Assembly (NCBI GenBank): GCA_003062205.1
Contig: PQCP01000110.1
Span: 1 to 42,051 of the forward strand
Reading direction: 5' to 3'
Source: Candidatus Sedimenticola endophacoides
GTDB lineage: Bacteria > Pseudomonadota > Gammaproteobacteria > Chromatiales > Chromatiaceae
DNA length: 42,051 nt
Each line of letters starts with the position of its first letter. Position 1 is the first letter of the stretch. The notes beneath the pieces were generated by a model. That model did no database searches and had not been told where the DNA came from. It was given only the letters and a program-made list of their open reading frames with translations. The translations under genes and the position numbers were made by a program. This document shows, in pieces, positions 23,115-31,758 of this stretch.

Positions 23115-23946
23115 GACGCCGCGGATCCTCTGCCGGGTCTGCGCTCTCTCGGTCCGGCTCCTGATTCGGCTCCTGATTCGGCTCCTGATTCGGCTCCTGG
23201 TCCGACTCTTGGTCCGACTCTTGGTCCGGCTCCTGGTCCGGCTCCTGGTCCTCTGGCGGCGCCTCGTCCCCCTCACTCACCACATGGAGCCGGGGTGGCG
23301 CCCCCTCTTCCCCGGCGCGCTCATCCCCTACCGGTTCCAGCGCCTCCTCCTGCGTTGCGTCGGCGGCCTTGAGCGGTGGGACATGCTCTTCGAGTTGCAA
23401 TTCGCGGTTGATGGAGTCGAGATCGCGGATCTCCTGCAGGGTGGGCAGCTCCTCCAGGCCCTTGAGGCCGAAGTAGTTGAGAAACTCCCGGGTGGTGGCG
23501 TAGAGCGAGGGCTTGCCGGGTACGTCGCGGTGTCCCACGACACGCACCCACTCCCGCTCCAGCAGGGTCTTCATGATATTGGTGCTGACGCTTACCCCGC
23601 GGATCTCCTCGATCTCACCCCGGGTGATGGGCTGGCGATAGGCGATCAGCGCCAGGGTTTCGAGCAGGGCCCGGGAGTAGCGCGCGGGGCGCTCCTCCCA
23701 CAACCGCAGTACCCAGGGCGCGAAGTCGGCGCGCACGTTGAAGCGGTAGCCCCCGCCGACCTCGGCCAGCTCCACCCCACGCCCGGCGTAATCCGACTGC
23801 AGCGCCTCCAGCGCCTCGCGCAGATCCTTGCGTTCCGGCCGCTCCTGTTCTGGAAACAGCTCCAGCAGGCGATCGACGGACAGGGGTTCTCCGGCGGCAA
23901 ACAGGGCCGCCTCTATGATCTTTTTCAGTTTGCTTTCCGATGACAT
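23107..23946 (-). CDS. scpB: Segregation and condensation protein B
   Basis: The 279-residue protein has the two winged-helix domains of ScpB (about residues 1-170): LKKIIEAALFAAGEPLSVDRL at the start, LIAYRQPITRGEIEEIRGVS centrally and GKPSLYATTREFLNYFGL. It partners with ScpA and SMC in chromosome condensation. The C-terminal extension is unusual: an acidic tail dominated by nine four-residue units of DQEP/NQEP type. scpA lies 1 bp upstream and rluB overlaps downstream, forming an scpA-scpB-rluB operon. Confidence 0.95.
   Translation of the reverse strand: MSSESKLKKIIEAALFAAGEPLSVDRLLELFPEQERPERKDLREALEALQSDYAGRGVELAEVGGGYRFNVRADFAPWVLRLWEERPARYSRALLETLALIAYRQPITRGEIEEIRGVSVSTNIMKTLLEREWVRVVGHRDVPGKPSLYATTREFLNYFGLKGLEELPTLQEIRDLDSINRELQLEEHVPPLKAADATQEEALEPVGDERAGEEGAPPRLHVVSEGDEAPPEDQEPDQEPDQESDQESDQEPNQEPNQEPNQEPDRESADPAEDPRRHE
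23143..23250. repeat. 12-bp tandem repeat inside scpB
   Basis: Nine 12-bp units of the GGCTCCTGATTC type (with GGTCC and GACTCTT variants) encode the peptide units DQEP, DQES, NQEP and DRES in the acidic ScpB tail. Unit length is a multiple of three, so changes in copy number keep the frame. Confidence 0.9.
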
Positions 23947-23947
23947 A

Positions 23948-24775
23948 TCAGGATGACAACGCCTTGACGTGTATGGGTCCGAACGATTCCGCCTGCACCA
24001 GCTCGATCAGCGCCCCCTTGAGCAGTTCGAGAATCGCCAGGAAGGTGACCACCACTCCCAGGCGTCCCTCCCCGGCGGTGAACAGGGCGGTGAACTCCGT
24101 GAAGCCTTCGCAGTTGATCCGCTCCAGAACCTGGGACATCTTTTCACGCACCGACAGCGCCTCCAGTTGGATCTGGTGCCGGGTGAACATGTCGGCCCGG
24201 CGCAGCACCTCATTGAGGGCGAACATCAGCTCCTTCATCTCCACATCGGGCAGAGGCTTTTCGATCTGATGGCGCGGGGCCTCGGCCTGGGCCTGAAACA
24301 GGTCGCGCCCGATGCGCGGCAGGGCGTCGATATCCTCGGCCGCCTGCTTGTAGCGCTCGTACTCCTGGAGACGGCGGATCAGCTCGGCGCGCGGATCGTC
24401 CCCCTCCTCCTCGGTCTCATCCTGGCGCGGCAGCAGCATACGGGACTTGATCTCCGCCAGCATCGCCGCCATCACCAGATACTCGGCCGCCAGTTCCAGG
24501 CGCAGCTCCTTCATCAGCTCCACGTACTCCATGTACTGGGCGGTGATCTGGGCCAGCGGGATATCCAGGATATCGAGGTTCTGGCGCTTGATCAGGTAGA
24601 GCAGCAGGTCGAGGGGCCCCTCGAATGCGTCCAGGAACACCTCCAGGGCGTCCGGCGGAATATAGAGGTCCTTGGGCAGGGTGGTCCAGGGCTGGCCCTG
24701 CACCATGGCAAAGGGCATCTCCTCCTGCTCGGGATGGGGCTGGTTGAGTATTCCCTGTTGCTCTGTATCGCTCAT
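23948..24775 (-). CDS. scpA: Segregation and condensation protein A
   Basis: The 275-residue kleisin-like subunit begins, after a variable N-terminus, with FEGPLDLLLYLIKRQNLDILDIPLAQITAQY, diagnostic for ScpA. EYLVMAAMLAEIKSRMLLP follows, and a C-terminal winged-helix domain (FLAILELLKGALIELVQ) contacts the SMC head. ATG 24775 gives a reasonable start; the longer frame overlaps the trpS end. It is followed by scpB after 1 bp and lies 45 bp downstream of trpS. Confidence 0.95.
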   Translation of the reverse strand: MSDTEQQGILNQPHPEQEEMPFAMVQGQPWTTLPKDLYIPPDALEVFLDAFEGPLDLLLYLIKRQNLDILDIPLAQITAQYMEYVELMKELRLELAAEYLVMAAMLAEIKSRMLLPRQDETEEEGDDPRAELIRRLQEYERYKQAAEDIDALPRIGRDLFQAQAEAPRHQIEKPLPDVEMKELMFALNEVLRRADMFTRHQIQLEALSVREKMSQVLERINCEGFTEFTALFTAGEGRLGVVVTFLAILELLKGALIELVQAESFGPIHVKALSS

Positions 24776-24820
24776 GACAAACCCTTCAGCTGCCGCTCGG
24801 GCCCCGGGCGCGGCCACCGC

Positions 24821-26038
24821 TCATCGATAGAGCAGCGACATGGCGTGGCGCACCTCGGCCATGGTCTCCTGAGCCACGTCCCGGGCCGCCTCGGTACCCT
24901 CTGCGATGATGTTGCGCACCAGCTCGGGCTGGGCCTCGAACTCCCGCGCCCGCTCCTGGATCGGCGCCAATTCACGCAACACCGCGTCGATCACCGGTTG
25001 CTTGCACTCGATGCAGCCGATCCCGGCGCTCTTGCAGCCGTTCTGCACCCACTCCCTGACATCGTCACCGGAGTAGACCTCGTGAAACTGCCACACCGGG
25101 CAGCGCGCCGGGTCACCGGGGTCGTTACGGCGCACCCGGTTGGTGTCGGTCGGCATCCGCCGCAGGGCGTTCTCCACCACCTCCGGATCGTCGCGCAGGG
25201 CGATGGTGTTGCCATAGGATTTGGACATTTTCTGTCCGTCCAGCCCCGGCATCCTGGATGCCTTGGTCAACAGCGGCTGGGGTTCGGGAAGGATGATGCG
25301 CCCACCGCCCTCGAGATAGCCGAACAGCCGCTCGCGGTCGTTGACGGTGATGTTCTGCTGGGTTTCGAGCAGGGCGCGCGCCGCCTCCAGCGCCTCGCTG
25401 TCACCCTGCTCCTGGTAGGCCTTGCGGTAGCGGGTGTAGAGCTTGGCGCTCTTCTTGCCCATCTTTTTGACCGCGGCCTCGGCCATCTCCTCGAAGTTCG
25501 CCTCACGCCCATAGATATGGTTGAAACGGCGGGCCACCTCGCGGGTCAACTCCACGTGGGCCACCTGGTCCTCACCGACCGGCACCAGCCCCGCCTTGTA
25601 GATCAGGATATCGGCCGATTGCAGCAGCGGGTAGCCGAGAAACCCATAAGTGGCCAGATCCTTCTCCTTCAACTTCTCCTGCTGATCCTTGTAGCTCGGC
25701 ACCCTCTCCAGCCAGCCAAGGGGGGTGATCATCGACAACAGCAGGTGCAGTTCCGCGTGTTCCGGCACCTGTGACTGGATGAAGACCCGCGACTCACCAT
25801 GATTGACCCCGGCGGCCAACCAGTCGATGACCATATCCCAGACACTGCCGGGAATGATGCTCGGGTCATCGTAGTGTGTGGTCAGCGCATGCCAGTCGGC
25901 AACGAAAAAATAGCAGTCGTACTCGTGCTGCAGTTCGACCCAGTTTTTCAGTACCCCGTGGTAGTGCCCCAGATGCAGGCGCCCGGTGGGACGCATGCCG
26001 GACAGGACGCGGGCGTGCTGTGTTGCAACGGAGTTCAA
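24821..26038 (-). CDS. trpS: Tryptophanyl-tRNA synthetase
   Basis: The 405-residue class I synthetase carries the HIGH-type motif RPTGRLHLGHYHGV and the KMSKS loop GLDGQKMSKSYG. It is the longer TrpS form, with an inserted C-terminal region containing CIECKQPV and a cysteine pair, versus about 334 residues in E. coli. It charges tRNA-Trp. Together with downstream scpA-scpB-rluB it forms a conserved proteobacterial cluster. ATG 26038 is the family start. Confidence 0.96.
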   Translation of the reverse strand: MNSVATQHARVLSGMRPTGRLHLGHYHGVLKNWVELQHEYDCYFFVADWHALTTHYDDPSIIPGSVWDMVIDWLAAGVNHGESRVFIQSQVPEHAELHLLLSMITPLGWLERVPSYKDQQEKLKEKDLATYGFLGYPLLQSADILIYKAGLVPVGEDQVAHVELTREVARRFNHIYGREANFEEMAEAAVKKMGKKSAKLYTRYRKAYQEQGDSEALEAARALLETQQNITVNDRERLFGYLEGGGRIILPEPQPLLTKASRMPGLDGQKMSKSYGNTIALRDDPEVVENALRRMPTDTNRVRRNDPGDPARCPVWQFHEVYSGDDVREWVQNGCKSAGIGCIECKQPVIDAVLRELAPIQERAREFEAQPELVRNIIAEGTEAARDVAQETMAEVRHAMSLLYR

Positions 26039-26126
26039 TCTACTTCCCCTTACTGATTCTGAGTATTCGTGGCGCGTTCGCGCTGAGCGGACGCTGTAGT
26101 CTATCAGGTAACGCAGCGGGCAGAAA

Positions 26127-26783
26127 TCAGCGCAGCCCGGCCAACGAGGTGGCGAACCACTGGACCAGGTCGATGCCGGGCTGAATCAAAGTGCCGAGCA
26201 GCCCGCTGACCAGCAGCCCGATCACGATGATCAGGCCCCACGGCTCCATCCGCGCATACCGCGCGGCCAGCGGCGGCGGCAGCAGAGCAGCCACCACCCG
26301 GCCTCCATCGAGCGGAAGAATCGGTAGCAGATTCAACACCATCAGAATGGAATTGATCATGATTCCCGCGGAGCCCATGTAGATCAGCGGCAGGGCCACC
26401 CAGCGCAACTCCCCACCCATCAGCATCCCCACCTTGATCGCCAGCGCCCAGCCGATCGCCATCAGCAGGTTGGAGCCGGGACCGGCGATGGCGACCAGGG
26501 CCATGTCCCGGCGTGGATTGCGCAGATTCCTGAAATCGACCGGCACCGGCTTTGCCCAGCCGAACAGGAACCCCGAAAAGAGGTACATCAGCAGCGGCAC
26601 GGCGACGGTGCCGACCGGATCGATGTGCTTGAGTGGGTTGAAAGTGACCCGCCCCAGCATGCTGGCGGTATGGTCGCCGAGGCGCCGCGCGACCCAGCCA
26701 TGGGCCGCTTCGTGGACGGTAATGGCGAACAGCACCGGCAGAATCAGCACGGTAATCGCCTGTATCGTGGTCAACTCAGCCAT
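26127..26783 (-). CDS. Site-2 protease family (M50) membrane metalloprotease
   Basis: The 218-residue integral membrane protein has the zinc motif HEAAHGW in the first helix, the family segment FNPLKHIDPVGT, and the second metal-ligand region NLLPILPLDGGRV. AGPGSNLLMAIG lies between them. About five to six membrane segments are visible. This compact group lacks PDZ domains and is common upstream of trpS-scpA. Intramembrane proteolysis is expected; the substrate is unknown. Confidence 0.92.
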   Translation of the reverse strand: MAELTTIQAITVLILPVLFAITVHEAAHGWVARRLGDHTASMLGRVTFNPLKHIDPVGTVAVPLLMYLFSGFLFGWAKPVPVDFRNLRNPRRDMALVAIAGPGSNLLMAIGWALAIKVGMLMGGELRWVALPLIYMGSAGIMINSILMVLNLLPILPLDGGRVVAALLPPPLAARYARMEPWGLIIVIGLLVSGLLGTLIQPGIDLVQWFATSLAGLR

Positions 26784-27001
26784 CCATCCACTCCTCCGGT
26801 TCGCATTGGGCTCGGCCTTCGATCATGTGCACTATCCTATCATCGGGCACCGGGATTTCATTCAAGGGGCCGTACGGATGCTGCCCGGGCCCTGGGTTGT
26901 GAATCGTTCCGCCCCCCGTCCCCCATTGAAAAAATAGCCCAAAAAGACCAAATATATTACATTAAATTAACTGTATTATTTATTGTTTAATAGAGATTTT
27001 T

Positions 27002-27619
27002 TCACTCGAACAATGAGACATCTCCCTTGCCGACCCGTACCACCACCGGCGCCTCCTCCATATCCACCACGGTGGTCGGCTCCAAGCCGCAATAGCCGCC
27101 GTCGATGATCAGGTCCACGGCATGGCCGATCAGGTCCCGCATCTCGTAGGGATCGGTCATCGGCATCTCCTCGCGGGGCAGGATCAGGGTGGAACTCATC
27201 AGGGGTTCGCCGAGTTCATCCATCAGGGCCAGGGCGATGGGATTGTCCGGAATGCGGAAACCGATGGTCTTACGCTTGGGGTGCATCAGGCGCCTGGGCA
27301 CCTGCTTGGTCGCCTTGTGAATAAAGGTGTAGGGCCCCGGCGTCAGGGTCTTGAGCAGCCGGTAGTGTTGATTGCCGACCTTGGCGTAGTTGGAGATTTC
27401 CGACAGATCCCGGCAGACCAAGGTGAAGTTGTGCCGGTCATCGAGCTGACGGATGGCGCGGATCCGCTCCATCGCCTCCTTGTCGCCGATCTGGCAGCCC
27501 AGGGCGTAGCTGGAATCGGTGGGATAGATCACCAGCCCGCCACGGCGGATGATCTCCACCGCCTGGGTGATCAGCCGCTTCTGCGGGTTGTCGGGGTGAA
27601 TCTGAAAGAACTGCGACAT
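27002..27619 (-). CDS. yciO: Sua5/YciO/YrdC family protein
   Basis: The 205-residue protein has the family core IYPTDSSYALGCQIGDKEAMERI, KTLTPGPYTFIHKATKQVPRRL and the C-terminal PTTVVDM, with the YciO-type start MSQFFQIHPDNPQKR. YrdC/Sua5 make threonylcarbamoyl-AMP for t6A tRNA; YciO is a divergent member whose cellular job is less certain. ATG 27619 has TTAGGAA upstream. It follows the PHP-domain gene rnm by 7 bp, the same pairing as in E. coli (yciV-yciO). Confidence 0.92.
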   Translation of the reverse strand: MSQFFQIHPDNPQKRLITQAVEIIRRGGLVIYPTDSSYALGCQIGDKEAMERIRAIRQLDDRHNFTLVCRDLSEISNYAKVGNQHYRLLKTLTPGPYTFIHKATKQVPRRLMHPKRKTIGFRIPDNPIALALMDELGEPLMSSTLILPREEMPMTDPYEMRDLIGHAVDLIIDGGYCGLEPTTVVDMEEAPVVVRVGKGDVSLFE

Positions 27620-27626
27620 GGAGTTC

Positions 27627-28493
27627 CTAAGGTGTGTTGTGATGTGTACTTTGGCGCGACTGCCCCCACGCCGCCCAGACCGGCTCCACCCCGTCGGGCA
27701 GGGGCGCGATACAGCCCAGCCCGTTCCAGAGGCTCTCCGGCCCATGATAATCGGAGCCCACCGACCCGAGCAGACCGAAATCCCTCGCATGGCGCCCCAT
27801 GGTGTGACTCTCCTCCCGGGTATGGCTGCCGGAGACCACCTCGATGGCGCTCCCGCCACTCTCGCTGAACTCACCGATCAGCCGCCTGAGCTTGCTTCGA
27901 CTGAACGAATAGCGCGCGGGATGGGCGATCACGGCCTGCCCGCCCGCCGCCCGTACCCAGGCCACGGCATCCTCCAGCCGCGCCCAGCGTCCGGGTACAT
28001 GCCCCGGTTTCCCGCTGACCAGAAACCGCTTGAACACCCGGCGCATGTCGGGTGCGTATCCCCGGGCGACCAGAAAACGGGCAAAATGCGTGCGACTGAT
28101 CAGGCGTCCGTTGGAGAGGGCGCGCGCCCCCTCGTAGGCGCCGGGGATCCCCGCCTTCGCCAACCGCTCTCCGATCTCGACCGCGCGCCACTGCCGAAAC
28201 GCCCGGACCCCGGCCAGCCCCCGGCACAGCAGTGGATTCTCAATGTCGATATCCAGCCCGACGATGTGCACCACACCGGCGTTCCAGGTGACCGAGATCT
28301 CAATGCCTGAAACCAGTTCGATGCCGAGTCCGGAAGCCGCCTCCCGGGCCTCGGCGACCCCCTCGGTGTTGTCGTGGTCAGTCAGTGCCAACAGGCCGAC
28401 CCCGGCCGCACCCGCCTGAGTGACCAGCTCGCTTGGAGAGAGCGTGCCATCGGATGCTGTGGAGTGGGTGTGAAGATCGACGATCAGCGACAT
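27627..28493 (-). CDS. rnm: PHP-domain 5'-3' exoribonuclease (RNase AM/YciV)
   Basis: The 288-residue PHP metal-dependent enzyme has the metal motif VDLHTHSTASDG at the N-terminus, LLALTDHDNTEG, SGIEIS, AHPARY and GSDYHGP, all metal ligands of the fold. E. coli YciV (RNase AM) trims 5' ends of rRNA; older annotation called it TrpH. ATG 28493 is used; an in-frame ATG at 28502 is possible, and neither has a strong ribosome site. It is cotranscribed with yciO. Confidence 0.9.
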   Translation of the reverse strand: MSLIVDLHTHSTASDGTLSPSELVTQAGAAGVGLLALTDHDNTEGVAEAREAASGLGIELVSGIEISVTWNAGVVHIVGLDIDIENPLLCRGLAGVRAFRQWRAVEIGERLAKAGIPGAYEGARALSNGRLISRTHFARFLVARGYAPDMRRVFKRFLVSGKPGHVPGRWARLEDAVAWVRAAGGQAVIAHPARYSFSRSKLRRLIGEFSESGGSAIEVVSGSHTREESHTMGRHARDFGLLGSVGSDYHGPESLWNGLGCIAPLPDGVEPVWAAWGQSRQSTHHNTP

Positions 28494-28593
28494 GGGGCGC
28501 ATTGTACAGTAAAAGCCCGCCACGCCCGGGCAAAATAACACCCGATGGATGCCCCAATTGCTGATCATCGGCGCGCAGGATAGAATCGGTGCG

Positions 28594-29349
28594 ATGAAAA
28601 CGCCCCCCGCAAATCTGAGCTGGTTCGCCGACACCTTCAAACAGGCGGCCAAACAGATTCTCCAGGCCTGGGAGGACGTCGGTCTCGACAGCCCCGCGGA
28701 GCAGCCCACCGTCGATGTGCTGTGCGGCGCCATGGATCAGTTGATCGACCTGCTGCGCAAAAGCGAAGAGAGCGGGCCGGACCGGCTCTCCGGCGATCCG
28801 GGGGCGCAACCCCCCGACATCAGCGAGATGGGCGACTACGGTCTCAACATCCTGGAGGAGCTGGCGCTCATGGCGGAGGACCTCGGCATCGAGGATCAGT
28901 CGATGGCCTGGGAGCTGCTCGCCATCGCCCTCGCCCGCTGGATCGCCTATCACGGGGGGGAACTCTCCAGCATCAGCGCCCTGGTCAACGGCCTGGCCTT
29001 TCTGGCCAACAACACCGAGGAGACGGATGCGCTGGAGGAGATTTACACCGTGATGGGCGACTTCATCAACGCCACCTCCCCCGCCACCCAGCAGCAGCCC
29101 GGCGATGAGTACGACCAGAACCCCTGGCACCTGCTGCTGCTCAACCGCGGCATCATCGCCACCCGCATCATGTCACCCCGCTTGATGGACGCCGCCTACT
29201 CGGAGATCGCCCAGCTGATCCCGGAGGATGCGGGCAGCTTCTTCCGCGAGGGCATGGAACAGATGGAACTGGTCGACTATCCCCCCGAGGTACGGGAGGT
29301 GATCGAACGCTATTTCAACGACTGGCCCGGCAAGCGGGTACTTCACTAG
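28594..29349 (+). CDS. Conserved-looking hypothetical soluble protein
   Basis: I do not recognise this 251-residue protein. It is acidic and predicted mostly helical, with no signal peptide or membrane segment. Notable stretches are MDQLIDLLRKSEESG, WELLAIALARWIAYHGGELSS and LLNRGIIATRIMSPRLMDAAY. Length and codon use look genuine. It starts divergently from rnm, and yciB begins 1 bp after its stop, so the three genes (this, yciB, yciI) probably form one operon. ATG 28594 is preferred over the in-frame 28549 codon because the upstream segment lies close to rnm. Confidence 0.75.
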   Translation: MKTPPANLSWFADTFKQAAKQILQAWEDVGLDSPAEQPTVDVLCGAMDQLIDLLRKSEESGPDRLSGDPGAQPPDISEMGDYGLNILEELALMAEDLGIEDQSMAWELLAIALARWIAYHGGELSSISALVNGLAFLANNTEETDALEEIYTVMGDFINATSPATQQQPGDEYDQNPWHLLLLNRGIIATRIMSPRLMDAAYSEIAQLIPEDAGSFFREGMEQMELVDYPPEVREVIERYFNDWPGKRVLH

Positions 29350-29350
29350 A

Positions 29351-29902
29351 ATGAAATTCCTCAACGACTTCCTCCCTGTCATCCTGTTCTTTATCGCCTA
29401 TAAGCTGGGTGATATCTATATCGCCACCGGAGTGCTGATCATCGCCTCCATCGCCCAAGTCGCCATTCAGCGGCTGCTGCACAAACGGGTGGAGAAGATG
29501 CATCTGGTGGTGCTTGGCCTGGCGGTGTTTTTCGGGGGCATGACCCTGCTGCTGCACGATCCACTGTTCATCAAATGGAAACCGACCGTCGTCAACTGGC
29601 TGTTCGCCATCGCCTTTCTGGGCAGCCGCTTTATCGGCGCCAAGACCCTGGTACAGCGGATGATGGATCATGCCGTAACGCTGCCAAACCCGGTATGGGA
29701 CCGACTCAACACCGCCTGGGTGATCTTCTTCGCCGCCATGGGCGGGCTCAACCTCTATGTGGCGTTCAACTTCACGGAGGCCACCTGGGTGGATTTCAAA
29801 CTCTTCGGCATGATGGGCCTGACCCTCGTCTTCGTCCTGATCCAGGCCTTCTACATGAGTCGCTTCATGCCACAACCCGATGAAAACCAGGGAGAATCCT
29901 GA
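29351..29902 (+). CDS. yciB: Inner membrane septation protein YciB/IspZ
   Basis: The 183-residue protein has about five membrane helices and the family motifs [36 protein letters not shown] and [17 protein letters not shown]. YciB-type proteins affect cell-envelope synthesis and septation in enterics. The stop overlaps the yciI start by 1 bp, and the upstream hypothetical gene ends 1 bp before it, so translation is coupled. Confidence 0.95.
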   Translation: MKFLNDFLPVILFFIAYKLGDIYIATGVLIIASIAQVAIQRLLHKRVEKMHLVVLGLAVFFGGMTLLLHDPLFIKWKPTVVNWLFAIAFLGSRFIGAKTLVQRMMDHAVTLPNPVWDRLNTAWVIFFAAMGGLNLYVAFNFTEATWVDFKLFGMMGLTLVFVLIQAFYMSRFMPQPDENQGES

Positions 29903-30201
29903 TGCTCTATGCCATTATGGGAACCGATCGAGAAAACAGCCTTGAATCCAGACTCAAGGTGCGCGAACAGCATCTGGAACGGGTCAATGCCCTGCAGGCC
30001 GAGGGACGCCTGATCATCGCCGGCCCACACCCGGCCATCGACAGCAACGATCCGGGCGAGGCCGGCTTCAGCGGTAGCCTGATCATCGCCGAGTTCGAGA
30101 CCCTGGACGAGGCCAGCGCCTGGGCCAACGACGACCCCTATGCCACCACCGGCGTATTCGAATCGGTCGTTGTAAAGCCCTTTAAACGGGTCCTTCCGTA
30201 A
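29902..30201 (+). CDS. yciI: YciI family protein
   Basis: The 99-residue ferredoxin-like dimeric protein has the family layout: [11 protein letters not shown] at the start, [24 protein letters not shown] in the middle with the conserved His, and [25 protein letters not shown]. The enzymatic role of E. coli YciI is unproven. It is the last gene of a plus-strand operon and converges on the split GGDEF gene 13 bp away. Confidence 0.95.
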   Translation: MLYAIMGTDRENSLESRLKVREQHLERVNALQAEGRLIIAGPHPAIDSNDPGEAGFSGSLIIAEFETLDEASAWANDDPYATTGVFESVVVKPFKRVLP

Positions 30202-30214
30202 TCGTCAAGCCCAT

Positions 30215-31453
30215 TTAGAGAGCCTCCGCCACCCCCGAATCGACCCTGATGCAATTGCGCCCGGACTCCTTGGCCATAACCAGCGCCGCGTCGGCGCGCC
30301 CGATCAGCGACTGGATACTGCCTCGCCCCGGCGCATAGGCAGTGACCCCGAAACTGGCCGTCAGGTCGATCACCGCACCAATCGGCTCATGGGAGATTCG
30401 ATGCTGCAGGCGCCGGGCCAGGTGCACGGTGTCATCCAGGGCCGTTTCGGTCGCCAGCACCAAGAGTGTCGCTACCTCGTGAAAGATTTTGGGACATCCC
30501 AGTCCCCAAAATCGACTCGCCAACGCGACAGCCGTTACTGCCCCGACCGTCCTGCGCTCATCACGACTCCGTCCCGCACATTGCAGCAAAGCTGCTCGTG
30601 CGCAACTCCGTCATGATGACCACAATGACTCTACGGCGTGTCGGATGCGCTATTTGTATGCCCTACGTCACTCCCTATCGGTCGTAACTGCGGCCATACA
30701 ACCGCGCCTACGCCTATCGGGGACTAACCGCCTTCGCTTCGCTCTCCATGGCGGTTAGCGGATGAACTCCTCCCCGGCCCAACGTGCTGCCAAGTCACTC
30801 TCTCGCAGCGTATTGCGAATCCGCCGGGCCACCTCCGTCAGCACCTCGTCACCAACATCGTAGCCATGCACCGCGTTGACTCGCTTGAAGTGATCCAGAT
30901 CGAGCACCAGCAGGGAACAGTTGCCACCATAGCGGTCTACTCGGCTCAAACACTGGCCGATCTGCTCGATGAAGCGGCGTCGGTTATACAGGCCGGTCAG
31001 TGTATCGACGCTACTCAGACGCCGCAGTTCCTGGCTACGTTCGACCAGGTCCTTCTCCAGATTGAACAGGCGGATCTGACTTATCACCCGCGCGGCGGTC
31101 TCCGCCCCACGATAGGGCCGAACCAGATAATCACCGCAACCCGAGGTGAATACCCGCTCCACATCCACCTCGTGCCGCGATCCAAACGCCAGCAACAGCG
31201 GTATCCCCCCAAGCCTCACGTCGGTCTTGATTTCCCGGCACAAAGCGTAGGGATCCACCCCCGCCCTGGTATTGAGCAGCAACAGACCGGGGAGCCGTTG
31301 CTCTGGAAACCGGCGCAGAGCGCGCAGATCCTCCACCCACCGCACACAATAGCCAAACGGCCGCAGCAGAACTCCGAGTGCATCGCGGTCATCATCCGAC
31401 CCGCCGAGCATAACCAGGTCACGCCGGCCACCCTCTGTCACCACATCATTCAT
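30215..31453 (-). pseudogene. Pseudo-receiver-GGDEF diguanylate cyclase gene split by element E
   Basis: Joined across the element, the gene encodes 312 residues. Residues 5-125 form a receiver-like domain. The phosphoacceptor Asp is replaced by Asn61 (LLLLNTRAG) and the switch Lys by Arg (YLVRPY), so it is unlikely to be phosphorylated. A GGDEF domain follows (DTLTGLYNRRRF to the end) with active-site loop AGEEF, an accepted variant. The element enters right after AGEEFI and before VLATETAL, inside the cyclase domain and exactly between codons. The first part then stops at the TAA in the second codon of the inverted element. ATG 31453 was chosen over longer frames. Confidence 0.88.
30461..30760 (+). 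mobile_element. 300-bp element E, copy 4, inside GGDEF gene
   Basis: A complete copy is antisense to the host gene. Left flank GCCAGCAC and right flank GATGAACTC rejoin without loss or gain to give the codons ATC GTG, so the insertion made no target duplication. Confidence 0.97.
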
Positions 31454-31758
31454 AATCCCACCAAAGCTCTCCGCCAACCAGATCCCGCCCCGTCGGTGCA
31501 CGGGAGCCATTCACCCAAAGCTTAGCCCGCATTTGCGGACGGGCACAGGTCGATGAGCGCAAGGCACCACAGAGGGATTTTTTCTCTCAAGGAGTAGCAG
31601 CAGCATACTGACGCCATTATGAAAAGCCGTGAAGAACCGTCCCGACACCGCCCCGCCCGTAATATTCACCGGCGCCTGAAGAGATTATATCGGTAGAGAG
31701 CGCTCAGTGAGTCGCTTGTCACGGGCTTGCAGAGCGGCAGGGGTTCGTCCGCAGACCG
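31454..31758. other. 305-bp region between moaA end and the GGDEF gene start
   Basis: This should include the GGDEF-gene promoter and the moaA 3' end. I see no gene, strong hairpin or repeat. Confidence 0.4.

Noticed and set aside
23143-23250. CRISPR-like repeat
   Set aside because: Units are 12 bp, contiguous, without spacers, and code for a peptide repeat in ScpB.
30724-30760. Right-end hairpin as an integron attC site
   Set aside because: The stem-loop is only 35 nt and lacks the paired R and L core boxes; no integrase or cassette array is present.
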